Shown piece after piece: positions 18,059 through 26,546 of a stretch of 64,000 nucleotides of DNA (the first letter of the stretch is position 1; every line of letters starts with the position of its first letter). The translations under genes and the position numbers were made by a program. This stretch comes from Desulfurococcales archaeon. GTDB lineage: Archaea > Thermoproteota > Thermoprotei_A > Sulfolobales > Desulfurococcaceae. Location: positions 124,001-188,000 of the forward strand of contig WAPN01000006.1 in the NCBI GenBank assembly GCA_015520735.1, given 5' to 3'. The notes beneath the pieces were generated by a model. The model searched no databases, had not been told where the DNA came from, and saw only the letters and a list, made by a program, of their open reading frames with translations.

Positions 18059-20002
18059 TCACCTCCCACGCGGATACTTGTCTAGAGGCCATAGAGGCGG
18101 GCCATCCCATTCTGGGAACTCCTTGTTCTCGATCTCGTCGGCAACCCACTCGATCCCCAGCTTTCTCAGCGTCTCTCTCTTCGGCACTGCGGTCTCTACG
18201 TCGCATCCTCTCCTCTTAAGATACTCGTCGACCATCTCCCAGTGCCTCTTTATCTCGGCCTGTATCTTCGGCGTATTGATTATTTCTGGTGGGAATGGCA
18301 CTGCGTAGTGTTTCTTCTTGATGCCCTGCCTGACGTTGAACGCCATCTCGATCAAATATATCCTGTCGGCAATCTCTACTAGCTTCTCCTCGGTAAACTC
18401 ATAGCCTGTGGCAGCTGTTAGTAGCTTGGCTAGCCCCTTGAATAATGGATACTTCCATACTAGTGGTATGGCCTGTGGCCAGGAGTTAATTGAGCCCTTA
18501 CACCTACCTATGCTGTCGGTGAGCGTACAGGCGCGTTCGCTGACGATCAATGCTCCTACCGGGTCTTTCCTATAGTCTGGAAGGCCGCCCTCGAGGAGCT
18601 TTAGGGGTAGCTCTGGATCCATGTTTCTGTCGTTCTCCCAGTATGCCCAGCTTCTCCCGCGTAGGTGATCCGCTCCTCTCGTTGAGGTTGCATGTGCTAG
18701 TGTGAAGATGCCGTTGAGGAAGTCTACATGGTACCATCCTCTGCTTAGTCCTTTGACATCATAACTGTATTTGAGCGCTTCTGGGCCTATGATCTTAGCG
18801 AAGTTCCTGTATCCCTCAGCGAGCTTGTTTCCGAAGCCCTCCCTGTATGCTATCATCTCTATGAGCTTGATCTGGGTCTCAGCATCACCCCATTTCAGCG
18901 GTATTCCGCCGGTGTCCGTGTCTGTTATGATTCCTTTCTCGTAGAGGAACTTGGCCATTGCAAGGGTGTCTCCAAGCGTGATCACATCCATGCCGTACTC
19001 GTCGGCCATCTGCTCCATCTTCAGTATCGCCTCAGTATCGGTGATCGCGTTGTTTGCTCCGAGCGCGTAGATTGATTCGAACTCGCTCGATACCCCGTAC
19101 TCGTTCCACCTAGGTAGCTTATAGACATCCTTGCATGATACTGGGCAGCTGAAACACTGTGTCCTGCCTACCTCGTACTTGGCGAGGTCAACGGGCCTTA
19201 TGCCCTCGGGCAGTTCTTCGGGGCCCAGATATTTCTCAAAGTATTTCCAGCCGGGATACCATGCTAGCAGTCCGTAATGGGTTCCGATGACACTATATAT
19301 TTTCTTTACGAACTCGTTTTTCTTGAACCATTCCTCGTCCTCCTTGGCGAGCTTGAAGAAGGCCTCGGGATCAGCGATCTCGACGCCCCTGGTTCCTCTC
19401 ACCGCTATGGCTTTGAGGTTCTTAGAGCCCCAGACAGCGCCTGTTCCACGGGCTCCGCTGTGGTACTTATCGATCATAGTGGTGGCGAACCTTACGAGGT
19501 GCTCGCCCGCCGGGCCTATGCCAGCCACAGCTATGTCGTCGCCATGGATGTCTCTCAGTGTGTCCACCATTTCACCGACCTTTAATCCCCACAGGTCGCC
19601 AGCGTCCCTGATCTCCACCGTGTCGTCCTCAATCCAAATATATTTCGGCTTGCTAGCCCTACCGGTAATGACTATCTGGTCGTAGCCGGCATGCTTTAAG
19701 ATTGCTGAGAAATCGCCGCCAGCATTGCCATCGCCGAGTATTCCTGATAAAGGTGATAGACTGCTTATCTCAGTCCTGCTTGTCATCGATAAGGCTGTAC
19801 CAGCCAGCACACCATTGGCAAGACACAGTACGTTCTCTGGGCTCAGCGGGTCTATTCCCGGCTTAACCATCTTGAATAGCCTGTAGGAGTTAAGGCCTCT
19901 CCCGCCAAGATACATCTTGGCTTCTGTCTCGCTGAGAGGCTGTACAACGACTTTTTCCCTGGTTAAGTCGACGTAGATTACTTTGCCTCCCCAACCATAC
20001 AA
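18059..20002 (-). CDS. aor: Tungsten-dependent aldehyde ferredoxin oxidoreductase, catalytic subunit
   Basis: The 647-residue product is a full-length AOR-family enzyme. The tungstopterin-binding N-domain has GGRGLNSY and GILGDGNAGGDFS. Cluster ligands are C283, C286 and C290 in CFSCPVSC, with a distal Cys in DSIGRC (C501), spaced as in Pyrococcus AOR. The pterin-contact motif RGADHLRG is at about 442-449. It oxidises aldehydes to acids. The TTG start follows GGTGATC. It is the first gene of a four-gene operon with two polyferredoxins and a FAD oxidoreductase, which points to an AorABC-type multi-subunit enzyme able to use NAD(P) as well as ferredoxin. Confidence 0.93.
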   Translation of the reverse strand: MYGWGGKVIYVDLTREKVVVQPLSETEAKMYLGGRGLNSYRLFKMVKPGIDPLSPENVLCLANGVLAGTALSMTSRTEISSLSPLSGILGDGNAGGDFSAILKHAGYDQIVITGRASKPKYIWIEDDTVEIRDAGDLWGLKVGEMVDTLRDIHGDDIAVAGIGPAGEHLVRFATTMIDKYHSGARGTGAVWGSKNLKAIAVRGTRGVEIADPEAFFKLAKEDEEWFKKNEFVKKIYSVIGTHYGLLAWYPGWKYFEKYLGPEELPEGIRPVDLAKYEVGRTQCFSCPVSCKDVYKLPRWNEYGVSSEFESIYALGANNAITDTEAILKMEQMADEYGMDVITLGDTLAMAKFLYEKGIITDTDTGGIPLKWGDAETQIKLIEMIAYREGFGNKLAEGYRNFAKIIGPEALKYSYDVKGLSRGWYHVDFLNGIFTLAHATSTRGADHLRGRSWAYWENDRNMDPELPLKLLEGGLPDYRKDPVGALIVSERACTLTDSIGRCKGSINSWPQAIPLVWKYPLFKGLAKLLTAATGYEFTEEKLVEIADRIYLIEMAFNVRQGIKKKHYAVPFPPEIINTPKIQAEIKRHWEMVDEYLKRRGCDVETAVPKRETLRKLGIEWVADEIENKEFPEWDGPPLWPLDKYPRGR

Positions 20003-20195
20003 TTAGATCACCAGGACATGTTGTTCAAATAGAAAATGTAGGGCTCACGTCGGATAATAAGCGTTCCCCAATATTCTATCACAGAGTGTTTACTCTTCAT
20101 ATAAGCAAAGCGTTCCTTCCAACAAATAATATGTACAGCAAAAACGAATAAGATAGAATACTCTAATAAACACCGAGACAAAAACAAGATAAGAT

Positions 20196-20258
20196 GAAGC
20201 AATGACGAAGGAGTCACGGGACTGAACAAATGATGACCGGGCTATTAAGCCGAGCAAA
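20196..20258 (+). ncRNA. C/D box sRNA candidate
   Basis: The boxes are C ATGACGA 20202-20208 (one mismatch), D' CTGA 20222-20225, C' ATGATGA 20230-20236 (perfect) and D CCGA 20250-20253 (one mismatch). Both guide spacers are 13 bases and the D'-C' gap is 4 bases, which is the archaeal standard. GC/GC flanks allow a minimal terminal stem. It lies about 45 bases ahead of tRNA-Arg(UCG) on the same strand and may be processed from a shared transcript. Confidence 0.55.
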
Positions 20259-20304
20259 AACATAGAAATAGGCATCAATACTATCACAAAATACACGGTC
20301 AACA

Positions 20305-20383
20305 GGGCCCGTAGCCTAGCCAGGACCAAGGCGCCGGCCTTCGGAGCCGGAGACCCCGGGTTCAAATCCCGGCGGGCCCGCCA
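20305..20383 (+). tRNA. tRNA-Arg, anticodon UCG, CCA encoded
   Basis: Acceptor GGGCCCG pairs with CGGGCCC (20373-20379), the anticodon stem CCGGC/GCCGG encloses CTTCGGA (anticodon TCG), and the T arm is CCGGG-TTCAAAT-CCCGG. The discriminator is G20380 and CCA is at 20381-20383. There is no intron. A degenerate copy of its 3' half lies at 21369-21415 in the same orientation, so this gene has probably served as an integration site. Confidence 0.97.
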
Positions 20384-20466
20384 CCAGGCACCTCTTAATT
20401 TCACAAAGCTATGTGTGGAATGTCTCGGCAGCTAGAACCGCAAAACTCGACCAGGACTTGCTCGGT

Positions 20467-20507
20467 CTTGATATCATGATGTATAATAGCACGTCTATGG
20501 TATCAAG
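20467..20507. repeat. Inverted repeat between tRNA-Arg and vapC
   Basis: CTTGATA at 20467-20473 pairs perfectly with TATCAAG at 20501-20507 across a 27-base loop. It lies in the 146-base gap between the tRNA and the 3' end of vapC. It may be a terminator-like or recombination-related structure; nothing else was seen in this gap. Confidence 0.35.
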
Positions 20508-20529
20508 CCCACTTGACCCGGAAGGGCTT

Positions 20530-20976
20530 CTAGGGTATAACCTTTAGCCAAGGTATCCTTTTAAAGTCCTCGTCAAAAGTAAGGATGGTATTTATGCCGT
20601 GATGCTTGCAGGTTAAGGCTATAATAGCGTCGCTTGGGGTTAGCTTGTATATTCTCATAGTTTCTAGTAGCTCCTTGGGTTCTGAATGGTCTCTCAAGAC
20701 CGTTATGTCGAATTCGCGGAGCATCTCAGTGTATCTCTCTAGCATGTCGATTGCGAAGTCCAATCCCCTCTTTCTTATATGTTCCTTTAGCCTACTGAGC
20801 CTCCTAATACCTAGTCTCTTCTTTGCTAGGCGTCTTATAATCACAAACTCCACTTCATCGATTATACCAACCGTCACTGCCAGGTCAGGATATGAGGCAA
20901 AGAGTCTCTCAGCTTCGTCAGCACGGTCTCCGTCGAATAGATATTCTACGAAGATGTTAGTATCTACTATTTTCAA
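20530..20976 (-). CDS. vapC: PIN-domain ribonuclease toxin (VapC family)
   Basis: The 148-residue product begins MKIVDTNIFVEYL, the first PIN acidic motif (D5). It continues with a conserved Glu in IIDEVEFVI, then PSDAIIALTCKHHG and ILTFDEDFKRIPWL, giving the four-acidic-residue active site. VapC toxins cleave RNA, often tRNA. It lies 15 bases downstream of the antitoxin gene. A dead relative is found at 21532-21900. Confidence 0.9.
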   Translation of the reverse strand: MKIVDTNIFVEYLFDGDRADEAERLFASYPDLAVTVGIIDEVEFVIIRRLAKKRLGIRRLSRLKEHIRKRGLDFAIDMLERYTEMLREFDITVLRDHSEPKELLETMRIYKLTPSDAIIALTCKHHGINTILTFDEDFKRIPWLKVIP

Positions 20977-20991
20977 CCCTGTCTATCCCCT

Positions 20992-21219
20992 TTAGAGACG
21001 CTCGAACTCAGCCTCAAGCAGGAGCTCCTCTATTTCTTCCCTACTCGCCTTACCCAATATGCCCCGATATTTCCGGAGCCTCTTGACACGGTCCTCGTAC
21101 CTCTCCAACCTTACAAATACCTCCTCGCCCTCCTTGAGCTCTACAGGCTCTAGAAGTTTCAACACACCATCCTTATACACTGCTCTGACAACCTTGGACA
21201 ACTCCTCATACACCTCCAA
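20992..21219 (-). CDS. vapB: Antitoxin of the AF2212/DUF104 type
   Basis: The 75-residue product has the DUF104 signature VVRAVYKDGVLKLLEPVELK followed by EGEEVFVRLE, then a basic helix and an acidic Leu-rich tail (EEIEELLLEAEFERL) likely to bind the toxin. It precedes vapC. A TATA candidate TTATATAAAG on the minus strand near 21250-21259 fits a promoter for the pair. The true start may be a few codons further in. Confidence 0.87.
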   Translation of the reverse strand: MEVYEELSKVVRAVYKDGVLKLLEPVELKEGEEVFVRLERYEDRVKRLRKYRGILGKASREEIEELLLEAEFERL

Positions 21220-21368
21220 GAACTACTACGAGCTCTCGGCCCAATATACTTTATATAACTTCTATCCTACAGAAGAGTTTCCAGATTAACACGATAGATA
21301 TCTTAATCCGATAATTATTCTTGAAGTGCGTTTCCAGTTAAAGGGTTCAAACATTGTTTATAAGTCCT

Positions 21369-21415
21369 GGGCCTTCGGAGCCGGAGGTACTGGGTTCGAA
21401 TTCCGGCGGGCCCGC
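21369..21415 (+). repeat. Degenerate copy of the 3' half of tRNA-Arg(UCG), a probable old attachment site
   Basis: Beginning with GGCCTTCGGAGCCGGAG, the first 17 bases match the intact tRNA from the anticodon loop on. The T arm then carries several changes and the acceptor end GGCGGGCCCGC is kept. The 5' half of a tRNA is absent. With the intact gene at 20305 this forms a direct repeat about 1 kb apart, typical of elements that integrate by site-specific recombination in the 3' half of a tRNA gene. Confidence 0.75.
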
Positions 21416-21531
21416 TACTTATAAAGCCCCCATGTGGGCTTTCTTCCCTCTTTAAGCGAGGCTATTACTCCTAATCTAGACAGGCTTTACTATTAATATT
21501 TTTAGCTGATAGTCTCTTTGATGATTTATAG

Positions 21532-21900
21532 AACTCCTTTGAGTCAAGGTATTTGTTTGAAGTCTTAACCTAAGGTGAGAATATAGTCTACGCAGTAGTG
21601 TTTCCATGCTAGTGCGATAATAGCCTTGCTTGGCGGTTGTCTAAACTCTGTCAATGCATTGTAAAGTTCTTGTTTAGTGTATGTGTTTGGATTAGCCTGA
21701 TGTTTTTAGTCTTTTAATTAATTCAATTAATTCTTCAACATTATCTATTTACCTTGAATATCCATATTTCTTTATCCGCTTTCTAATTGTGAATTGTCGA
21801 AGCATATATTATTTCATTCATTACGGGCTACCAGAACAATTACATAGTCGCATGGTTCATCAACTTGTATGGTTGATGCTTACTCTGTTCTGGACGTCTT
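21532..21900 (-). pseudogene. Decayed VapC-type PIN toxin
   Basis: On the minus strand the fragments NEIIYASTI, IRKRIKKYGYSR and PSKAIIALAWKHYCVDYILTLG-stop-DFKQIP-stop-LK can be read with frameshifts. They align to the intact VapC at 20530-20976 (PSDAIIALTCKHHG, ILTFDEDFKRIPWL). The N-terminal Asp motif is not clearly recoverable. The rest of 21420-22040 is AT-rich and shows nothing else that I can identify. Confidence 0.75.
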
Positions 21901-22044
21901 ATGGAGTATGTGGTATGGTATGTTGATATCGAGGCTCTAGATAATTCTTTTTATCATAGCATATTGATTATAGCTAGATCTTTTCCTCGTGCTAAAATTC
22001 ATGGATTATTCTATTTTGCCGATAAGCTTTATTAAAATGTTATA

Positions 22045-22055
22045 GTTTATATATC
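22045..22055 (+). promoter_or_regulatory. TATA box of the membrane complex operon
   Basis: GTTTATATATC lies about 34-44 bases ahead of the first start codon (ATG 22089), predicting a very short leader. It is the only good promoter candidate in front of the 12-gene operon. Confidence 0.5.
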
Positions 22056-22088
22056 ACCTCGTCAAATTTGTTAGGTTAGGTGAACCTA

Positions 22089-23651
22089 ATGCTCGGCTCT
22101 ACGGAGCCAGGTTTGCTGGCGCCTTTGTCTGCTTTTTTGCTGATTGGCGGCGCGTTTTCAGTAATATTGCTTAAGGCTTTAAAAGCTCCTAAAGTAGTGA
22201 CCAGGATTTATTCCTATGTTTTTGTTATTGTTTCTCTGGTCTTTTCGTTTTGGCTTTACATCGAAACAAGCGGGGGCGATATGTTCGTATATACTGTTGG
22301 AGGTTTTCCTCCTCCTATTGGGATTGTTTATCAGGTTGACGGTTTCTCCGCCCTTTTTGGCCTAGTCATTGCGATACTTTTTGCTGTCTTCTATCCTCTG
22401 ATCGGCGTATTGTCTGATGCTAATGAGTATTTTTACGCATTATTCTTGGGCCTGGAGGCTGGTATGCTTGGAGTGGTCTATACTGGTGACTTGTTTAATT
22501 CTTTCGTTATGCTTGAAGTACTCACAATATCGGCTCTCGGCCTGATCGCTATGTCTAAAACCAGGGATTCCTATGTAGCGGTTTATCGCTATGGTATTCT
22601 AATGTTTATCACTGGTATCCTATACTTCTTTGCGGCTGCTTTGATGTATTTCGCGACAGGAACTTTATCTATAGGATATATTGCGGCGTGGAACTATGCT
22701 CCTGGAATATTGGCTGGAAAATCGGCATATATTGGAGCAAGTATGGGTGCTGTTATAGGATTTATACTATTATTGCTAACATGGAGCCTGATAGCCGAGG
22801 AGGCTCTCGCACCACTGCACTTCTGGCTGCCTGACGCATATAGTTCCGCACCTCCAGTTATTGCTGGTTTGTTGGCTGGTGTAGGCGAGGCTGTAGGCTA
22901 TTATCTCATGCTTAGATTTTACTACACCATATACGCAGGCGTACCGTGGAGCATAGCTGTTCTCCTCAGGGTGCTTGGTATAATAACTATCATCATAGGT
23001 GGATTTGGTATAGTATATTCTGACAGACTACTCAAAATGATATCATATAGCGTTATTTTGGATACAGGATATATCGCATTAGCAGTATCTATCGGTCCTC
23101 AGGGAGTGCCTGTTGTGTTATCATATGTCATTGCACACGCTATTGTGAAGCCGCTCTTATTCATTTCTGCTGGATGGGCTAGACAAGTTTCAGGCACGGA
23201 TAAGCTTGACGGATTATCAGGAGTGTTCAGATCGAGTAGATTGATGCAAGTAGGATTCGTATCAGGTGCATTAGCAGTTATAGGTATTCCACCAACTATC
23301 CTGTTTGCTGCAAAACTCGAACTATATATCAACATGTTCAACAGCCTATTAGGAGACCCGCTGATGATTATCGCAATAATAGCTGCTTTTATAGGTTCAG
23401 GCCTAGCTGCTGCAGGATTTATCAAGGCAGTATCAGCGACTATCTTATCGCCGAATAAACGGTCATTCGGTGTTAAGCCCGGTATAAAGGCATATGTACT
23501 ATTGCTAACATTAGCGGTTTTCGCTTTCGGATTACTTTACCCAGTATTTCATAACCAAGTGATAGTTCCTGCATCAAATATTCTGGTCGAGCACAGAGAC
23601 GCTTACATCAATGAAATATTAAAGCTCATACCACAATTAGCGGGTGGATGA
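22089..23651 (+). CDS. mbhH: MbhH/MrpD-like ion-translocating antiporter subunit
   Basis: The 520-residue protein has about 14 hydrophobic helices and the NuoL/M/N fold. The key Glu in the fifth helix region (LFNSFVMLEVLTISALGL) and the lysine-bearing broken helix region LIAEEALAPLHFWLPDAYSSAPP are present. It forms the proton or sodium channel arm of the MBH/MBS complex. ATG 22089 is chosen over GTG 22080 because GGTGA (22079-22083) lies 5 bases ahead. It is the first gene of the operon and overlaps the downstream reading frame slightly. Confidence 0.9.
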   Translation: MLGSTEPGLLAPLSAFLLIGGAFSVILLKALKAPKVVTRIYSYVFVIVSLVFSFWLYIETSGGDMFVYTVGGFPPPIGIVYQVDGFSALFGLVIAILFAVFYPLIGVLSDANEYFYALFLGLEAGMLGVVYTGDLFNSFVMLEVLTISALGLIAMSKTRDSYVAVYRYGILMFITGILYFFAAALMYFATGTLSIGYIAAWNYAPGILAGKSAYIGASMGAVIGFILLLLTWSLIAEEALAPLHFWLPDAYSSAPPVIAGLLAGVGEAVGYYLMLRFYYTIYAGVPWSIAVLLRVLGIITIIIGGFGIVYSDRLLKMISYSVILDTGYIALAVSIGPQGVPVVLSYVIAHAIVKPLLFISAGWARQVSGTDKLDGLSGVFRSSRLMQVGFVSGALAVIGIPPTILFAAKLELYINMFNSLLGDPLMIIAIIAAFIGSGLAAAGFIKAVSATILSPNKRSFGVKPGIKAYVLLLTLAVFAFGLLYPVFHNQVIVPASNILVEHRDAYINEILKLIPQLAGG

Positions 23652-23652
23652 T

Positions 23653-24672
23653 ATGGGTATCCTAGAGAAGATATTCAAGTGGCCCTTCAGTAGGAGTTTG
23701 TGGATGATACACTATTGCTCTGCATGCGGAGCCGTGGAATTCCCACCCCTAGTAATGTCTCCAGTAGATTGGGAGAGATATGGATACATGCCTGCTCCTA
23801 GCCCGAGACAGAGTGACATCTATATTGGAATGGGGTACTTGACCAAGAAGACCGTGAAGCTTTTCCTTAATATGTATAGACAGATGCCAGAACCCAAATT
23901 CGTAGCAGCTGGATGTAATTGTACGGCTACAGGAGGATTATACTGGGATAGCTATGCAACATACAAGAGACTGGATGACTTTGTTGAGGTAGAGGGATGG
24001 GTTCCTGGATGCATGCCTATGCCTGACGACTACACTGCATTCATAGAATATTTCAGAAGAAACCTAAAGGAAAGAGAGATCGGAAAATACGTCTCTAGAA
24101 TAAAGCCAGAAGCGTTTAAGAAGATTATGGAGTGGGAAAAACTAGAGCGTGAATGGCTTAAGGAATACGAGGAAAAAATGAAGAAAGAATCTAATATACT
24201 TATTCAATACGATTTCACCGAAACATATCCCGAATGCTTTGAAAAAGACGAACCCAAGGGAATATGTAAGACAAGTATACGCCCAGTTAGAGTTAGGAAG
24301 GTGCTTAAAGAATTAAAAGATAAGGGGTATGTATTATTTATCAATATCAATACTATTGATTGGCCCAAGAAAGGAGTAATTGAGATATTCTATATTGTTG
24401 AGAATCCTTCCAGCGGCGAACAGATCTGGGTAAAAACATTTGTTCCAAGAGCTAATCCTATGATTGATAGTATACATGACATATATCCAATAGCCTATTA
24501 CATCGAACGAGAAGTCTATGAGATGATGGGCGTAGTGTTTAGAGGACACCCTAATCTAAAGAAATGGATCCTTGAAGGAAACTGGGAGGGCCCGCCGCCG
24601 CTTAGGAAAGATGTGGATACTCCTAGTTTCGTCGTAAAGACGATGTATGGGGGCTACAAGTATGGGAGATAA
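23653..24672 (+). CDS. Fused MbhJ-MbhK (NuoB-NuoC-like) subunit
   Basis: The 339-residue protein joins two subunits that are separate in Pyrococcus. Residues 1-150 are NuoB/MbhJ-like with candidate ligands of the proximal [4Fe-4S] cluster at C22, C25, C88 or C90, and C120 (HYCSACG, AAGCNC, WVPGCMPMPDD). A charged linker (about 150-185) follows. Residues 185-339 are NuoC/MbhK-like, ending with the family stretch YEMMGVVFRGHPNLKKW. GGTGG precedes ATG 23653. The protein docks the large subunit and carries electrons towards the catalytic site. Confidence 0.88.
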   Translation: MGILEKIFKWPFSRSLWMIHYCSACGAVEFPPLVMSPVDWERYGYMPAPSPRQSDIYIGMGYLTKKTVKLFLNMYRQMPEPKFVAAGCNCTATGGLYWDSYATYKRLDDFVEVEGWVPGCMPMPDDYTAFIEYFRRNLKEREIGKYVSRIKPEAFKKIMEWEKLEREWLKEYEEKMKKESNILIQYDFTETYPECFEKDEPKGICKTSIRPVRVRKVLKELKDKGYVLFININTIDWPKKGVIEIFYIVENPSSGEQIWVKTFVPRANPMIDSIHDIYPIAYYIEREVYEMMGVVFRGHPNLKKWILEGNWEGPPPLRKDVDTPSFVVKTMYGGYKYGR

Positions 24673-25768
24673 CGGGAAACTAGTACAAATTTATTTTGGG
24701 CCACAACATCCGGGAGCTCCCGGCAATATAGGTTACAAGCTATGGCTCGACGGAGAAAGAGTTGTAAGAGCAGAAGTTATACCGGGTTTTCTACATCGTG
24801 GATTCGAGAAAATGATGGAAAACAGAACATGGGAAATGAATATCACGCTTAGCTATAGATTTTGTGTAGAAGATCCTGATCCCCTGGAAATAGCATATGC
24901 CTTAGCGGTTGAGGACTTATTCGGTGCAGAAATACCTGAAAATGCCAAGTATATTAGAATGATACAGGCAGAGTTCTCTAGGATAGCCTCCCATATGTTC
25001 TGGGCTCATTTTATAGGTGGAAGCACAGGTCTCAGAACACCAGCATACTGGGCAGTGTCTGCCCGCGAGGAAATTTTAAAGTGGTTTGGATGGTATGCTG
25101 GGCATAGAATATACCATAATATAAGTGTTCCTGGAGGGGTAAGATATACCCTTCCAGAGGGATTCATCGAAAGAACGCTTAGAGTCCTAGACTTCGTGGA
25201 GAAAACAGTTAGGGATGTAGAGAAAGCATTAATACGGAACAGTGTCTTCAAGGCTAGAACCGTTGGTATGGGCAAACTTTCCACCAAGGAAGCATTAGAG
25301 CTGGGTGTAACCGGACCAGTTCTAAGAGCTACTGGTATGCCGTATGACATAAGGAAGGCTAGGCCTTATCTAAATTATGATAAGGTCGACTTTGAAGTGC
25401 CGACAGGCTCTGCTGGGGATTCTTATGATAGATGCCGTGTAAGGTTTCAGGAGATATACCAGAGCATAAAGATCATTAAAGAAAGTTTATCGAAACTCGA
25501 TCCTAGTGAGCCTTTCAGAATAAAGTTACCAATAGTTGCGCCCGCAGGTGAAGGAATCGCCAGAGTTGAGACCGCTAGGGGAGAATATGTGATTCATATC
25601 GTCAGTACTCGTGGTAGACAACCATATCGTGTAAGGCTTAGGAGCGCATCAATGCCGCTACTCACAACTGTTGTTAACTATATCATTGAAAACGAGGAGA
25701 TCACTATAGCTGATTTTCCAGTATTACTTGCCTCACTAGATCCATGTGCACCCGACTTAGATAGGTGA
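24662..25768 (+). CDS. MbhL/MbsL-like (NuoD-like) large catalytic subunit without complete [NiFe] motifs
   Basis: The 368-residue protein has the group 4 hydrogenase large-subunit fold (FGPQHPGAPG, GFLHRGFEK, RIASHMFW, PVLRATGMPYDIRK). The N-terminal RxCxxC is RFCVED (C68, D71) and the C-terminal DPCxxC is DPCAPD (C362, D365). Each motif keeps its first Cys and has Asp for the second. Loss of two of the four nickel ligands is known for the MBX/MBS family, which reduces sulfane sulfur, and argues against H2 production. ATG 24662 overlaps the end of the JK gene by 11 bases. Confidence 0.9.
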   Translation: MGDNGKLVQIYFGPQHPGAPGNIGYKLWLDGERVVRAEVIPGFLHRGFEKMMENRTWEMNITLSYRFCVEDPDPLEIAYALAVEDLFGAEIPENAKYIRMIQAEFSRIASHMFWAHFIGGSTGLRTPAYWAVSAREEILKWFGWYAGHRIYHNISVPGGVRYTLPEGFIERTLRVLDFVEKTVRDVEKALIRNSVFKARTVGMGKLSTKEALELGVTGPVLRATGMPYDIRKARPYLNYDKVDFEVPTGSAGDSYDRCRVRFQEIYQSIKIIKESLSKLDPSEPFRIKLPIVAPAGEGIARVETARGEYVIHIVSTRGRQPYRVRLRSASMPLLTTVVNYIIENEEITIADFPVLLASLDPCAPDLDR

Positions 25769-25774
25769 TCTATC

Positions 25775-26272
25775 ATGGTGCTTTCAACTATAAAAAACGC
25801 CATAAAATACATGGTTAAAAAACCATACACAAGGCAAGTGCCCCGGAAGGATAAAAGATACAAGAGCGAGAATCTAAGGGGGGCACATATCTTATACATG
25901 GATAAGTGTACTGGTTGTTCAATGTGTCAGCGGGTATGCCCGGCGGCATGTATTGATATGGTGGTCGTCGAGGGTGATTGGCCCCGCAATCATAGGAAAA
26001 GGTTTCCAAGAATAGATCATAGCAAGTGTACTTTCTGCGCACTATGTGTCGAATACTGTCCATTCAATGCCTTATCAATGACCGATGCCACGGGCTTTGA
26101 ATTATTTACTACGGATAAATCGAAGACGCTTAAGATGCCACAGGAACTAAAACCGATCGGGAAGGAAACGCTGACCAAGCAGAAGCTATTGAGCAGTTAT
26201 GCACCTCCTTATGCTCTAAAGAAGTTCGAGAAGGCATTGGAAAAATCCAGGAAGGTGAGCTCAAGTGGTTAG
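25775..26272 (+). CDS. MbhN/NuoI-like 2[4Fe-4S] ferredoxin subunit
   Basis: The 165-residue protein has two cluster motifs, CTGCSMCQRVCPAACID and CTFCALCVEYCPFNAL, and an amphipathic N-terminus typical of the NuoI-like subunit on the membrane surface. It takes electrons from soluble ferredoxin and passes them to the JK cluster. GGTGATC lies 6 bases ahead of ATG 25775. It overlaps the next gene by 8 bases. Confidence 0.92.
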   Translation: MVLSTIKNAIKYMVKKPYTRQVPRKDKRYKSENLRGAHILYMDKCTGCSMCQRVCPAACIDMVVVEGDWPRNHRKRFPRIDHSKCTFCALCVEYCPFNALSMTDATGFELFTTDKSKTLKMPQELKPIGKETLTKQKLLSSYAPPYALKKFEKALEKSRKVSSSG

Positions 26273-26546
26273 CTATAGTGTTCTCGAAGGAGTTCTACCG
26301 ATACTCTTTGGCTTGTTTACGTTAGCCATGATAATTTATTCTTTAAGGGTATTTACATCAAAGTCTGTATCGGATATGGTTTTAGCTGTTGATGCTCTAA
26401 CAATTGATTTAATCATAATATTTGTTCTCATAGGATTGTATTATAGGTCTCCATACCTACTCATAGGCGTGATACCCCTTGCCGCATGGATTTTAATACT
26501 GGACATAGTTGTGTCGAGGTATCTTTCAAAGGGTGGTGGAAAATGA
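26265..26546 (+). CDS. MbhB/MrpF-like membrane subunit
   Basis: The 93-residue protein has three transmembrane helices, with the MrpF feature of an Asp in helix 2 (MVLAVDALTIDLIIIFVLI) and a conserved end helix (AAWILILDIVVSRYL). It belongs to the sodium/proton antiporter module. The GTG start is preceded by GGTGAGC. It overlaps the next start by ATGA. Confidence 0.85.
   Translation: MVSYSVLEGVLPILFGLFTLAMIIYSLRVFTSKSVSDMVLAVDALTIDLIIIFVLIGLYYRSPYLLIGVIPLAAWILILDIVVSRYLSKGGGK

Noticed and set aside
24662-25768. Reading the large subunit as a [NiFe] hydrogenase
   Set aside because: Both CxxC motifs lack their second Cys (RFCVED, DPCAPD), so a [NiFe] centre is unlikely.
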